Assembly: GCA_026129525.1 (NCBI GenBank) | Contig: JAHCHW010000004.1 | Location: 1 to 64,000, forward strand | Length of the DNA: 64,000 bases | Reading direction: 5' to 3' | Source: Chitinophagales bacterium | GTDB lineage: Bacteria > Bacteroidota > Bacteroidia > Chitinophagales > LD1 | Shown here: positions 36,527 through 45,238 of the stretch, piece after piece | Layout of the letters: each line of letters starts with the position of its first letter | How positions within the stretch are numbered: the stretch's first letter is position 1 | Translations under genes and position numbers: made by a program | The notes under the pieces: generated by a model | Database searches by the model: none | What the model was told of the DNA's origin: nothing | Seen by the model: the letters and a program-made list of their open reading frames with translations, nothing else

Positions 36527-37030
36527 ATGCAAACCAAAGTCAACATATCAACCATTTACCATTGCCCATTAGAGCGGGCTTTTAAAACACCTTTGCTTTG
36601 CGATGTTACAAAAGTGCATACCGGCTATGGTATTATGCCCAAAGTAACGCATTGCACCGATGATGAAAACTGGGGACAACCCGGCTCTACCAAAAAAGTG
36701 TTTGTCGCAAAGTCGCTTACGCAAAAAGGCGGTTTTGCTTCGCTTGATAAAGTGCTTGAGCGCATAGAAAATAAGTACTGGAAGTTTGAGGTGAGCGATT
36801 TTCAATCGTGGATGCTGGGGTTTTCAAAATTTACAGGCGAATGGCAAACTACCGAAATTGCGGAGAATGAAATTTTGGTAAACTACACCTATACGCTGCA
36901 CTCCGATATTGCTTTGCTTTATCCCATCAATTGGTTGTTCGCAAAAACCTTCTGGAAAACTTACATGAAAAGGGCAATGGAAAATGTGCGGCAAATGGCT
37001 TACAATAATGAGCCCTATTTGTATAAATAG
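36527..37030 (+). CDS. SRPBCC-fold protein, unknown function
   Basis: 167 residues, no signal peptide. The pattern of an N-terminal strand TKVNISTIYHCPLERAFKTPL, then alternating strands and a long C-terminal helix (KTFWKTYMKRAMENVRQMAYN) fits the START/SRPBCC hydrophobic-ligand fold; the similar YHcPLerAFktPllCD opening recurs in Bacteroidota homologues. The ligand is unknown. It is a single gene, convergent with the nos operon end at 37056, and may have nothing to do with it. Confidence 0.68.
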   Translation: MQTKVNISTIYHCPLERAFKTPLLCDVTKVHTGYGIMPKVTHCTDDENWGQPGSTKKVFVAKSLTQKGGFASLDKVLERIENKYWKFEVSDFQSWMLGFSKFTGEWQTTEIAENEILVNYTYTLHSDIALLYPINWLFAKTFWKTYMKRAMENVRQMAYNNEPYLYK

Positions 37031-37055
37031 CGCTGGAAGGAGATTTTAACCTTTC

Positions 37056-37823
37056 TCACAAATTCTTCTTCCTGAAAATCCTCAGCGAAACAAGTTGAGG
37101 AACTACAATCCAAAGCAACATAATACCTGTGGTATAAAAAAAGCCGAAACCTGTTCCGAAAAACTTTTTGTACACCGCACCTGTAAAACCCATCAATGCA
37201 GAGATATCAAGTTTCATTAAAATCATAATCCGACCGAGGTCAATAGGGTTGAGGGAGGCAAGCGCAATTACCGCTTTCTCTAACGGATAATCGCTAAAGG
37301 CAAACAGTACCCCTAGAATAATAGCATCGTAGATAACCGAAAAGAAAAACCAGAGCATGAGCGAAAGCCCTATGCCTTTTGCTTTGTCGCGCGTGGCAAC
37401 CGAACTGAAAAACGCCAGTGAAATAAACACCAGCGATAATCCGATGCCCGATTGCAGCAATACAAAACCCGTGGCATTTGGCGAATAAATGAGCACCGGC
37501 ACCCCAACCCCGATAAAAAAAGCCGTAAGCATGGAAAATGCCACGCCTGTAAACTTGCCCAGCAAAATGGTGGTGCGGCTTAAGGGTTGCGCTACGAGCA
37601 GTTCAATAAACTCATAGGCGTTGTAGAAATAAGTGGTAGAAAAAACGATGCTGACCAAGGGCACAATTATCATTACCACACTCATCAGGCTCACAATACT
37701 TTTGGAAGCATCCTCTTCCAACGAAAAAAGGCTGAGCGATATGCCAAGTAAAAAAACGGTGTACGCGATAAGCACTTTGCTTCGCAGAATATCGTACACA
37801 ACATATTTCGCAATCTTAAACAT
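37056..37823 (-). CDS. nosY: ABC transporter permease of the nos cluster (NosY)
   Basis: 255 residues with six predicted membrane helices. YDILRSKVLIAYTVFLL at the start and LLWIVVPQLVSLRIF at the end frame the family. It forms the membrane part of the NosFY ABC system, which with NosD supplies sulfur to the Cu4S (CuZ) centre of nitrous oxide reductase. It overlaps the nosF stop by 8 bp, meaning translational coupling. Last gene of the operon. Confidence 0.9.
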   Translation of the reverse strand: MFKIAKYVVYDILRSKVLIAYTVFLLGISLSLFSLEEDASKSIVSLMSVVMIIVPLVSIVFSTTYFYNAYEFIELLVAQPLSRTTILLGKFTGVAFSMLTAFFIGVGVPVLIYSPNATGFVLLQSGIGLSLVFISLAFFSSVATRDKAKGIGLSLMLWFFFSVIYDAIILGVLFAFSDYPLEKAVIALASLNPIDLGRIMILMKLDISALMGFTGAVYKKFFGTGFGFFYTTGIMLLWIVVPQLVSLRIFRKKNL

Positions 37824-38529
37824 GCATTCTCTCTTTCATGATTTTTGCAATAGCTTTTCCCAATCGTTCTTCACCGGTTTCAGTTTTTAATTCGGACACT
37901 GTTTTGTAGAAATTGATGCTTCCTTCAAACAAGTAAAGAATTTTATCTGCCATTTCTTCTACCTCGCTCATAATGTGCGAAGTAATAATCACTAACCGTC
38001 CCTCCTCTTTTGCTTTCAGAATTTTTGCTTTCAGAATTTCAGATGCTAATGGATCAAGCCCGGCAGTGGGTTCATCGAGTATTAGCACTTTGGGGTTGAA
38101 TAAAAACGCCAATGCCGCACTTACCTTTTGTGTGGTTCCGCCCGAAAGCGTGTGCATGGGTTTATCGAACATGGCTTCGAGCGCGTATTCTTTAATCAAC
38201 TCATTATCGGTATTTGTTACTGCTTTCCGCAAATCTTTCATCATGCTGAACAACTGACCGATTTTCATGTTAGCGGGATAGCGACCAATTTGCGGCATGT
38301 AGCCAATGTTGTTGCGATACTGAAAATCGCGCCCGATGTTTTTGCCATCGAAAAAAATACTGCCCTTGTCAGCCACCACCATTCCCAAAATACATTTAAT
38401 AAGTGTGGTTTTTCCGGAGCCGTTCGGGCCAATAACACTCACCACTTGTCCTGCTTCAAAGGAAGTGCTCACTCCTTTCAACACATGCAGCTTGCCAAAA
38501 CTCTTCTCTAAATTTTCGGTTCTAATCAT
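37816..38529 (-). CDS. nosF: ABC transporter ATP-binding protein of the nos cluster (NosF)
   Basis: 237 residues of an ABC ATPase. Walker A GPNGSGKTT, signature LSGGTTQKV (glycine-rich motif with T instead of Q at the fifth position), Walker B VLILDEPTAGLD, and switch His in VIITSHIM. Sits between nosD (4-bp overlap) and nosY. It hydrolyses ATP to drive NosFY action in NosZ maturation. Confidence 0.93.
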   Translation of the reverse strand: MIRTENLEKSFGKLHVLKGVSTSFEAGQVVSVIGPNGSGKTTLIKCILGMVVADKGSIFFDGKNIGRDFQYRNNIGYMPQIGRYPANMKIGQLFSMMKDLRKAVTNTDNELIKEYALEAMFDKPMHTLSGGTTQKVSAALAFLFNPKVLILDEPTAGLDPLASEILKAKILKAKEEGRLVIITSHIMSEVEEMADKILYLFEGSINFYKTVSELKTETGEERLGKAIAKIMKERMHV

Positions 38530-39761
38530 CGCTTTATCATGTTCATGAGCGGAAACTTATCTTCAAATGCTTCGGGCGTAATAGACGGAATATTTTTTTC
38601 GGCTTTATCGAGCAAATCAACCATAAAACTTCGCAACAACATTACCGCATAAGGCATTTGTTCAATGAGCATGGAATACAAACTAACCGGTTTGTAAGGA
38701 ATGTCGCCAATTTTATCGCGGTCGAGGTCGTAGCCGGTGTATTTATCCCAGTAGTTGTAGTTGAAAATATTTTGCTGCAATTGTCCGTTGGTGGAAGCAT
38801 CGAATGTATTTCCCGAAAAATTGTTGTGCACAAAAGTATCCTGCGTGCAATTTGCCCAAATACGCAAGCCATAGCCATTTCGCGTAAAATCGTTGTTCTC
38901 GAAGCGCATACGCGATGAGCCTTCCATAGTAACACCAATCGTGTTATTGCGGAAAACATTTCCTTCAATTACACTGTTGCCTATGTCTTTCAACAGCAAA
39001 CCGTAAGCGGCATCGCCCCAGTTGTTTTCAAACACATTGTTGAACATGTTTACGCGCTTGGTGTACATAACCGCTACCCCGGTGCCGTTGTTGCGGAACG
39101 TGTTGTTTACATACGTATCATCGTCCGAAAACATAAAGTGCAAACCATAACGGTAATTTTTTTCTGCCAGATTTTTTTCAATGTGGCAATGTTTGGCAAA
39201 CTCAAAGTAAATGCCATCGCGGTGTCCTTCCATGTAATTGTCCAGCACGGTTACGCTGTCGCATTTCCATAAATGAATGCCGTTGCCGGTGTCGCTTTTG
39301 CCGTAGTTGGCTCCTTTGCTGTGGTTGCCTTTTACCAACACCTGTTTCGAATCGCTTAGGTAAATTCCGAAGAAAACATTTTCGAGTTTACAGTTAAGAA
39401 TGCTCACCTGCTTTGATTGAAACACGCGAATGCCGGCATAATCTTTCATGCTGCCGCGGTTGCTGTTGCGAACATGCAAACCGGAAATGGTTACGCTGTC
39501 GGAGTAAACCAGTATTACTTCATCTCTGCCGCGCCCGTCAATAACCGGATAGTTTTCTCCGATAATGGTCATAGGTTTGGTAATGATGGAATTGATGGAG
39601 GGGTAAGTGCCGGACTTTACAATAATCGTATCGTGCGGAGCAGCAATAAAAGCCGCGCGCATAAAATTGTTCACGGGGCAATCGGGGCATACCACCGTAG
39701 TTTTTCCCTGAATAATACCCGTTAGTATTACTGAAGCAAATAAGAAAACGAATAACCGCAT
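38526..39761 (-). CDS. nosD: Periplasmic copper-site assembly protein NosD
   Basis: 411 residues with a signal peptide (RLFVFLFASVILTGIIQG). Parallel beta-helix repeats with NxFxxNxxGxxL turns (VNNTFRNNGTGVAVMYT, NNVFENNWGDAAYG) make the PbH1 carbohydrate-binding/sugar-hydrolase fold of NosD. In nos systems NosD works with NosFY to deliver the sulfide to CuZ. Its ATG shares one base with the nosL stop, TGATG. Confidence 0.92.
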   Translation of the reverse strand: MRLFVFLFASVILTGIIQGKTTVVCPDCPVNNFMRAAFIAAPHDTIIVKSGTYPSINSIITKPMTIIGENYPVIDGRGRDEVILVYSDSVTISGLHVRNSNRGSMKDYAGIRVFQSKQVSILNCKLENVFFGIYLSDSKQVLVKGNHSKGANYGKSDTGNGIHLWKCDSVTVLDNYMEGHRDGIYFEFAKHCHIEKNLAEKNYRYGLHFMFSDDDTYVNNTFRNNGTGVAVMYTKRVNMFNNVFENNWGDAAYGLLLKDIGNSVIEGNVFRNNTIGVTMEGSSRMRFENNDFTRNGYGLRIWANCTQDTFVHNNFSGNTFDASTNGQLQQNIFNYNYWDKYTGYDLDRDKIGDIPYKPVSLYSMLIEQMPYAVMLLRSFMVDLLDKAEKNIPSITPEAFEDKFPLMNMIKR

Positions 39762-40189
39762 CAGAATTTGAGTCCGACTAATTTATCCCATAAAATGATA
39801 TCGCCTTCCAAATTTTGTTGCACTGCCTCTGCCTCTTCGCGGGTTTCAAATGCAGCCAACTGCCCGCCCATAGGGCTGTTTACTTTTCCGCCTTTCAGGT
39901 AAAATGCCTTGTCAGCTTCAATCAATACTTCGGGTTTGTTATAGTTAATGATGAGCAGTTTTGCACTTTCAAAATTTTTATCGGAACGCAGAAAATTGAC
40001 CATGCACTCGCCCGAGTCAAACCTGATGGTTTTTCCTTTCGAGTTTGCCACCAATGCACCGAACTTTTTGTCCATGATAGTCATTTTGCACAAGCCGCAC
40101 TGGTCTTTACCGAATTCAATTTTGGGTTGCTCGGTGCTGCATCCATTTAAAATAAATACTACCAATAGTCCTGTAAGCAATCGTTTCAT
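39761..40189 (-). CDS. nosL: Copper chaperone lipoprotein NosL
   Basis: 142 residues from ATG 40189 (MKRLLTGLLVVFILNGCS, lipobox at Cys18); a 43-residue upstream extension seen in the open frame overlaps the neighbouring membrane-protein gene and lacks a signal. The Cu(I)-binding region FGKDQCGLCKMTIMDKKFG fits NosL, together with FDSGECMVNFL. It transfers copper to NosZ at the periplasmic face. ATGA overlap with the upstream gene. Confidence 0.92.
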   Translation of the reverse strand: MKRLLTGLLVVFILNGCSTEQPKIEFGKDQCGLCKMTIMDKKFGALVANSKGKTIRFDSGECMVNFLRSDKNFESAKLLIINYNKPEVLIEADKAFYLKGGKVNSPMGGQLAAFETREEAEAVQQNLEGDIILWDKLVGLKF

Positions 40190-40770
40190 TTCTCCAATCT
40201 TTTTCTGATAAACTGTTCGTAAACCAATATTGCTACTACTACCACTGCCGGGGCAATAATGAGCCATCCACCAATATCGGGGAAAGAACCTGCCGTAAAA
40301 TTGAGCAGCACTTTCCAACCAAAGAGCGGTGGCTGGTAACTCATGCCCGGAATTTTGATAGCTGCATGTGGATCAAGGTTGTGTCCGTATTCGTATTCCC
40401 AATGCCAAAAATCGTACACGCCCCATACACCGCACACAATCAGGTAAACAGAAAAAATCCACAACATAAACCTTCTGCCGATGAGCGCGGTGAGCACGCC
40501 CAGCGCTACCATTGCCCATATAAGCCAGGGCATAATTTTAAACTCCGGAAAATTGGCATCTTCAATAATTGCCATGCCTATGTAGTGGTTCAAACCATTT
40601 ATCTTATCTACATCACCGGCAGTTTTACTACTCCAAATCTCCATTTTCAACCCTTCGGGATATTGAGGGGCTTCTAACTGAATTTGCCAAACCGGAAGGT
40701 AGTTAGAGGGAACCATGGCTAACCCACAGAGCAATACAATCACTCTCGAAAATATTTTCAACTTTTTCAT
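40186..40770 (-). CDS. nos-cluster membrane protein, unknown function
   Basis: 194 residues from ATG 40770 (MKKLKIFSRVIVLLCGL); earlier starts of the frame give no membrane segment. Four hydrophobic segments (about 7-25, 70-90, 94-115, 165-187) separated by an extracytoplasmic region that holds YDFWHWEYEYGHNLDP. This His/Trp/Glu-rich stretch might bind metal or quinone. An equivalent small membrane protein sits between nosZ and nosL in Bacteroidota clade II operons. Biochemical role is unknown. Confidence 0.7.
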   Translation of the reverse strand: MKKLKIFSRVIVLLCGLAMVPSNYLPVWQIQLEAPQYPEGLKMEIWSSKTAGDVDKINGLNHYIGMAIIEDANFPEFKIMPWLIWAMVALGVLTALIGRRFMLWIFSVYLIVCGVWGVYDFWHWEYEYGHNLDPHAAIKIPGMSYQPPLFGWKVLLNFTAGSFPDIGGWLIIAPAVVVVAILVYEQFIRKRLEK

Positions 40771-40862
40771 ACACTTTAAATTATTCGAACAAGAGAGCAC
40801 AAAACACTACCGGACAACTCGCTGAAATTATTCCGGCATCAACACTGCTATGGTAAAAAATA

Positions 40863-40886
40863 GGGGAGGGCAGTTACTCCCTCCCC
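40863..40886 (-). terminator. Intrinsic terminator between nosZ and the downstream nos genes
   Basis: GGGGAGGG (40863-40870) pairs with CCCTCCCC (40879-40886) around 8 bases. On the minus strand the hairpin follows the nosZ stop by 25 bp and is followed by TATTTTTT. It would end most nosZ transcripts before nosL-nosD-nosF-nosY. Confidence 0.7.
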
Positions 40887-40911
40887 CGTCAATTAATCAA
40901 CCCTACCCGGT

Positions 40912-42876
40912 TTAGTTACCGGTATAGAACTTCAATGGAGTAGATGAGCCTGCAGCCGATACGCGCACATAGCCCTGCATTTCCTGATGCAATGCCGAAC
41001 AAAAGTCGGTGCAATACATCGGGAACACGCCCACTCTGTCCGGCACCCACTTCAGCGTGGCTGTTTCGCCCGGCAGAATCAATAACTCCGCATTGTTAGC
41101 TCCTTTAATGGCAAAACCGTGAGGAACATCCCAGTCTTGCTCAAGGTTTGTAACGTGGAAGTAAACGTTATCGCCCACCCGTACGCCTTCAATGTTATCG
41201 GGCGTAAAGTGCGATCGGATGGAGGTCATGTACACGTGCACATTGTTTCCTTCGCGAACCACTTTTGCATCTTTCTCGTTGGTGGCAACATATTTATGCT
41301 TGTTGTCTGCCAGTTTGTAAAACTTCACTTCGTGCTTGGTTACAATATCGGCAGCACAAGCCTGTGCGTAGTGCGGCTCGCCAATAGTAGGAAAGTCAAG
41401 CAACAGTTGCATTTTGTCGCCTGTAATATCATACAACTGTGCAGATTGCGTTAACTCCGGTCCGGTAGGCAGGTAACGGTCTTTGGTAATTTTGTTCAAT
41501 GCAATTACATACTTGCCCATAGGCTTAATGTTATCGCCCTGCGGCACACACAAGTGACCGATTGAGTAATATGTTGGAACGCGGTCAAGAATTTCTTTGG
41601 TTTTTACATTCCACTTTACAATTTCGGATGAAACGAAGAATGAAGTGTAACCGTTTCCTTTATCGTCAAACTCGGTGTGCAAAGGTCCTAAGCCGGGTTT
41701 CTCTACTTCGCCATCTAAGGCTGCTTCGTACTTAATTACCGGAACTCCGTCAAAGTCGCCTTCGAAAGCTTTGTCTTCAATGGCTTTCATCATTTTGCTG
41801 AACGAGTAAACAGGGATAACCGCAGCCAACTTACCCGAAGCACAAATGTATTCGCCTGTAGGATCCACATCGCAACCGTGTGGCGACTTAGGGCAAGGAA
41901 TGTAGTAGCATACCCCCGGCAGGTCTATCACATCCAACACATCAACCGATGTAATCATGTTAGATGTTGCTGTATGGGTAGCTTCGTCATACACATTGTG
42001 AGCATATTTAGCAGGCCATTTTTTTGCTTTGCCTTGTGCTAAGTACTCTTCGGCTTTTTTCCAGTTAACTGCCAAAATAAAATCCTTATCGCGCTGGCTG
42101 GCACCCACTTCCAAGAGTGTGTGTGCTTTTTCGGTGTTGTAGCAGCTAAAGAAAACCCATCCATGCGATACTGCTTTACCGGCACGCGCCAAATCGTAGT
42201 CAACTCCGGGAACCAACAATTGGAAGTTGAGGTTCATTCTTCCGGTTTGCGGGTCAACTTTTACGAATGAAATGGTGCCTTTGAATTTGTCTTTGTAATC
42301 GGCAATAGCGGCATCTCCATCCTTATCGTGCGGAACCGAGAAACGCGAAGCACCTACTACATATTCATTATCCTGCGTCATGAACGGTGATGCGTGGTTA
42401 CCGCCACAGTTAGGCAACTCTATAATTTCGCGTGTTTTAAAAACGCCTAAATCAACACGAGCAATACGGGGAGTGTTGTTGGCATTAATAAACAGCCAGC
42501 GTCCATCAGCCTGCCCTGCGGTACGCGAAAGTTGTGGGTGGTGGCTGTCGTCCCAGGGAGTAAAGCCGTGCGAGGTCATCAACATGGGTTTGGTTTCTTC
42601 GCTAAAGCCCCAACCTGTTTCGGCATCCTGCGAAAACACCGGCACCTGCTTAAACATTCTTCCCGAAGGAATTCCATACACGCCAATTTGCCCGCTGAAA
42701 CCGCCCGAAGTGAATAAATAGATTTCGTCTTTTTTGCCCGGAGCCACGTACACCTTTTCGGCAGCATTACCGGCTATGGCGCTTTCTACCTTCTTGGGTT
42801 TACAACTGCTCATAGTGCCCGCCACCGCTAATCCGGCTGCAAAGCAAAAGGCTGTTTTTAATGATATTGTTCTCAT
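40912..42876 (-). CDS. nosZ: Nitrous oxide reductase, clade II type
   Basis: 654 residues. Signal peptide is of the Sec/lipoprotein sort (MRTISLKTAFCFAAGLA...TMSSC) without a twin-arginine motif, as in clade II (atypical) NosZ. CuZ histidines lie in SHGFTPW, GGNHASPF, SHGWVFFSCYNTE, PHGCDVDPTG, GPLHTEFDDKGN, SIGHLC and PHYAQ. The C-terminal cupredoxin CuA domain has CTDFCSALHQEM (about 622-633). It reduces N2O to N2. Operon order on the minus strand: cytochrome c, nosZ, membrane protein, nosL, nosD, nosF, nosY. Confidence 0.97.
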   Translation of the reverse strand: MRTISLKTAFCFAAGLAVAGTMSSCKPKKVESAIAGNAAEKVYVAPGKKDEIYLFTSGGFSGQIGVYGIPSGRMFKQVPVFSQDAETGWGFSEETKPMLMTSHGFTPWDDSHHPQLSRTAGQADGRWLFINANNTPRIARVDLGVFKTREIIELPNCGGNHASPFMTQDNEYVVGASRFSVPHDKDGDAAIADYKDKFKGTISFVKVDPQTGRMNLNFQLLVPGVDYDLARAGKAVSHGWVFFSCYNTEKAHTLLEVGASQRDKDFILAVNWKKAEEYLAQGKAKKWPAKYAHNVYDEATHTATSNMITSVDVLDVIDLPGVCYYIPCPKSPHGCDVDPTGEYICASGKLAAVIPVYSFSKMMKAIEDKAFEGDFDGVPVIKYEAALDGEVEKPGLGPLHTEFDDKGNGYTSFFVSSEIVKWNVKTKEILDRVPTYYSIGHLCVPQGDNIKPMGKYVIALNKITKDRYLPTGPELTQSAQLYDITGDKMQLLLDFPTIGEPHYAQACAADIVTKHEVKFYKLADNKHKYVATNEKDAKVVREGNNVHVYMTSIRSHFTPDNIEGVRVGDNVYFHVTNLEQDWDVPHGFAIKGANNAELLILPGETATLKWVPDRVGVFPMYCTDFCSALHQEMQGYVRVSAAGSSTPLKFYTGN

Positions 42877-42920
42877 ACTCGTTTATTGGTTTATGGTTAT
42901 TAAATAGTTGATTACCGATT

Positions 42921-43409
42921 TTAGTTAGAGGCTTGTGCCGGACCTTCACCGTCCACTTGTCTCAAATACTCCAACAAGGCTTTTGCATCGCTGTCGCTCA
43001 CATCCTGAAAGGTCATTTGGGTTAAGTGCTCTTCCAACAAGGCTTTTGCGGCAGGGTCTTTCTGCGTCATTTCAACCGGGTTGGTAATCATGTTCAAAAT
43101 CCAGGCGGGGCTTCTTTTTTTGGTAACCCCTGCTAACCCGGGACCAACAATTTTTTGGTCGGTAGTGCGGTGGCAGGCAGAGCATTTTGCTTCAAATATT
43201 GTTTTGCCTTGCTCGGCAAGTTTGGCATCAAATGCCGCAAGTGTAACATCTTTAAATTTTCCTACTCCCTGCCCGTCATCTTTAGGCTCATCGGTTACCA
43301 TGCTTTGGGCGGGGGTATTGCTGTTATCGGCTGAACTGTTTCCGCAACTGTTTAAAAACAGGAAAATTGCTGCGGTGGCAATGGCTGTTAAAAGGGCTGA
43401 TTTTTTCAT
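42921..43409 (-). CDS. Cytochrome c lipoprotein of the nos operon
   Basis: 162 residues. Lipobox in FLFLNSCGNS at Cys22, a polar linker (25-60), then a class I cytochrome c with CSACH at residues 76-80 and a distal Met in LTQMTFQDVSDS. One heme only. It is 44 bp upstream of nosZ in the same direction and is the likely electron donor or first carrier to NosZ, comparable to nosC in clade II operons. An FNR-like site and TACATTTG box precede it. Confidence 0.88.
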   Translation of the reverse strand: MKKSALLTAIATAAIFLFLNSCGNSSADNSNTPAQSMVTDEPKDDGQGVGKFKDVTLAAFDAKLAEQGKTIFEAKCSACHRTTDQKIVGPGLAGVTKKRSPAWILNMITNPVEMTQKDPAAKALLEEHLTQMTFQDVSDSDAKALLEYLRQVDGEGPAQASN

Positions 43410-43433
43410 ATTGTGTGTTTTTGATTACGAGGT

Positions 43434-43441
43434 CAAATGTA
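43434..43441 (-). promoter_or_regulatory. Promoter -7 element TACATTTG of the nos operon
   Basis: On the minus strand TACATTTG lies 24 bp before the cytochrome c ATG. The fasciclin gene has the same TACATTTG box. An imperfect inverted repeat GAGGTGCCAGACGCCTC (43442-43458) lies directly behind it on the upstream side and might bind a further regulator. Confidence 0.6.
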
Positions 43442-43485
43442 GAGGCGTCTGGCACCTCCGGCTATGAGTATAGTCAAACGAATTT

Positions 43486-43499
43486 ATGACAAAAGTCAA
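43486..43499 (-). promoter_or_regulatory. FNR/CRP-like site TTGACTTTTGTCAT upstream of nosC-nosZ
   Basis: On the minus strand TTGAC-TTTT-GTCAT is a near-perfect copy of the TTGACnnnnGTCAA palindrome used by DNR/HcpR-type members of the CRP/FNR family. Its centre is 58.5 bp from the end of the TACATTTG box, giving about -64 relative to the expected transcript start, which is a class I activator position. Confidence 0.5.
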
Positions 43500-43574
43500 T
43501 AAAAAGACCTTCTTGTCCTTTAATTTTTTCTGAAAATCGCATGTGTGTCATCTGAAATAGTGGACTAACTCTCT

Positions 43575-44012
43575 TTAGGTATTTGAAAGAAACGCTTTCC
43601 CTGATATAATTCCTTTTGCCAAATCCTGAATAGTTTTGGTTTCGAGCAATCGCTTCAGTTTTCGGCTGTAGCTGGCAAACTCGTTGTGAATGGGGCAAGG
43701 GCGCTTTTCGTTACATTCTTTCAAGCCTAGCCCGCAACGTTCAAACGCGTGCTTGCCGTCAATTACATCTATAATTTCAATTACAAACACAGGTTTGCTA
43801 TGGTGGTCAATGTAAAAGCCGCCACCGGGTCCTTTGGCAGAGGAAATAATATCGTGCCGCACTAATGTTTGCAGAATTTTTGCCGTGAAGGGTTCCGGTG
43901 AGTCAATGGCTTCTGCGATTTCGGCAATACTTAAGCGCGAGCCGTCTTTGGTTTCAATACATAAATGAATAACGGCTTTAATAGCATACTCGCAACTTTT
44001 TGAAAACATCAT
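43575..44012 (-). CDS. Rrf2-family Fe-S transcriptional regulator
   Basis: 145 residues. Winged helix with SCEYAIKAVIHL, SIAEIAEAIDSPEPFTAKILQTL and GPGGGFYI. Three cysteines (Cys93, Cys100, Cys106) in CGLGLKECNEKRPC have the spacing of Fe-S cluster ligands in IscR/NsrR-type proteins. The gene follows ric with ATGA overlap and precedes the nos operon on the same strand by 165 bp. It fits an NO or redox sensor controlling ric and perhaps nos. NsrR versus other Rrf2 type is not resolved. Confidence 0.85.
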   Translation of the reverse strand: MMFSKSCEYAIKAVIHLCIETKDGSRLSIAEIAEAIDSPEPFTAKILQTLVRHDIISSAKGPGGGFYIDHHSKPVFVIEIIDVIDGKHAFERCGLGLKECNEKRPCPIHNEFASYSRKLKRLLETKTIQDLAKGIISGKAFLSNT

Positions 44013-44746
44013 GGGTTGTTCAAGTTTTCTTCTAGTATAACAACTTTAGGAAATAAAATGTTGTTCTCCAAGTGAATATGGGTGTGCAAATCATCTTCGA
44101 ACTCTTTCAACTTTGCATACAACACGCGGTAGGTGTTGCAGGCATATTCGGGTGGATTATAGCCTGAAGAAAGAGCTTGTATGCGGTGCAGTAATTCTCC
44201 GGCAACATCGTGCTCATGCTCCATCATGCGAACAGGATTTTTTACTGTTCCGAAATGCGGTACAGGTAAATTTTCTATCTCGCCTTTGGCAAATTTTTCG
44301 AGGTTACGGATATACGGGAACAACACCAGTTCTTCCTTTTTCATGTGCGTGGTTAATTCGGCAACTACCTGTTTCCATAGCTCATTTATTTCTATTGTTT
44401 CGGTATTGTGATGTCCGTGCACCTTTGCTACTTTTTCGGCAAACTCTGTAATGAGCGGCAGATTGTTGTTTACGTAGGTGTGGTGAACGTTTACAATATA
44501 GTCAGCCAAAAAAGTGAGCGACCAATTTTTGAAATCGTGTTGTGGGCTGGCAGTAATTGCCTGAAGAGCATGAAGTTCGCTTTCCAATATACCGGTATCA
44601 ATTCCTTTTTCGGCACATACGGTGGCAATAGTTTTCTTGCCTCCGCAACAAAAATCTATACCATGCTTTTTAAAAACTTCGGCAGTGCGGTAATCGTCCG
44701 CTACTATTTCGGCAACGGTTGAGTTGGTTATTTGTTCAGTTTCCAT
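44009..44746 (-). CDS. ric: Iron-sulfur cluster repair di-iron protein (RIC/ScdA/YtfE)
   Basis: 245 residues. N-terminal ScdA domain with FKKHGIDFCCGGKKTI (double Cys), followed by a hemerythrin-like four-helix bundle with His/Glu ligands in NVHHTY, THMKKEELVLFP, MEHEHD and HIHLENNILFP. The di-iron centre repairs Fe-S proteins harmed by NO or peroxide. It is co-transcribed with the Rrf2 regulator (ATGA overlap) and lies 2 bp behind a lipoprotein gene. Placement beside denitrification genes fits nitrosative stress defence. Confidence 0.94.
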   Translation of the reverse strand: METEQITNSTVAEIVADDYRTAEVFKKHGIDFCCGGKKTIATVCAEKGIDTGILESELHALQAITASPQHDFKNWSLTFLADYIVNVHHTYVNNNLPLITEFAEKVAKVHGHHNTETIEINELWKQVVAELTTHMKKEELVLFPYIRNLEKFAKGEIENLPVPHFGTVKNPVRMMEHEHDVAGELLHRIQALSSGYNPPEYACNTYRVLYAKLKEFEDDLHTHIHLENNILFPKVVILEENLNNP

Positions 44747-44748
44747 AT

Positions 44749-45201
44749 CTAATTATTGTAGTTAAATGAAGAATCTATTTCCCCAAAAATCCGGTTGATG
44801 GCTTCCATGGCTTCGTGCGATTTTTCCATGTCATCGCCTTTCAGAATTTCCATCTGCTCTTTAATGCGGTCTAAGTTTTTGCAAAGGGCATTTTTGGTTT
44901 CCTTATCTAACCGGCAAAAAGTGGTTACGCGCTCAATGTGATTTTCGAGCAGCAAAGCATACTCCTGATAAGCCGGAAGGTTTTCATACTTTTTACTGTT
45001 GAGCAGGGTAAAGTTTTCCAGTGTATTCTTCATCCCTTTCAACTCTTCGGCTGTGGCGCGGTCAACCGTCCATTTGCCATCAATGTTTTGGGAAGTAAAA
45101 TTCTGTTCCTCCCGTTGGCTGCCCGTTGTTGAATTGCCCGAATTGTTTTCGCATGCTGTTAGAAGGATAGCGACAATTAGTATAGCTGTACTTATTCTCA
45201 T
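44749..45201 (-). CDS. Lipoprotein of unknown function, in the ric unit
   Basis: 150 residues. Signal peptide with lipobox ILLTACENN (Cys at 17), serine/glycine linker, then an all-helical domain (about 55-148) with two further cysteines in TFCRLDKETKNALCKNL. The sequence may be a four-helix domain but I recognise no family. It leads the minus-strand unit lipoprotein-ric-rrf2 and its 5-prime region carries a TAAGTTTG box, an inverted repeat and a half FNR-like site shared with the divergent fasciclin gene. Confidence 0.6.
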   Translation of the reverse strand: MRISTAILIVAILLTACENNSGNSTTGSQREEQNFTSQNIDGKWTVDRATAEELKGMKNTLENFTLLNSKKYENLPAYQEYALLLENHIERVTTFCRLDKETKNALCKNLDRIKEQMEILKGDDMEKSHEAMEAINRIFGEIDSSFNYNN

Positions 45202-45220
45202 TGCTTATGTTTTTATTCTT

Positions 45221-45228
45221 CAAACTTA
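45221..45228 (-). promoter_or_regulatory. Promoter -7 element TAAGTTTG of the lipoprotein-ric-rrf2 unit
   Basis: On the minus strand TAAGTTTG matches TAnnTTTG and lies 19 bp before the ATG at 45201. Confidence 0.5.
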
Positions 45229-45238
45229 ATGCAAGAAT

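Noticed and set aside
40190..40318. 43-residue N-terminal extension of NosL
   Set aside because: The lipobox signal starts at ATG 40189, which has the ATGA overlap with the upstream gene; the extension lies inside that gene.
40863..40886. Hairpin after nosZ considered as a copy of the GC-rich palindrome inside E1
   Set aside because: Arms are similarly G/C-rich but the loop and flanks differ, and the T-run in correct orientation marks a terminator.
43474..43698. Minus-strand 74-codon open frame in front of the nos operon
   Set aside because: It mostly overlaps the Rrf2 gene in another frame and covers the promoter region; no domain or start signal.
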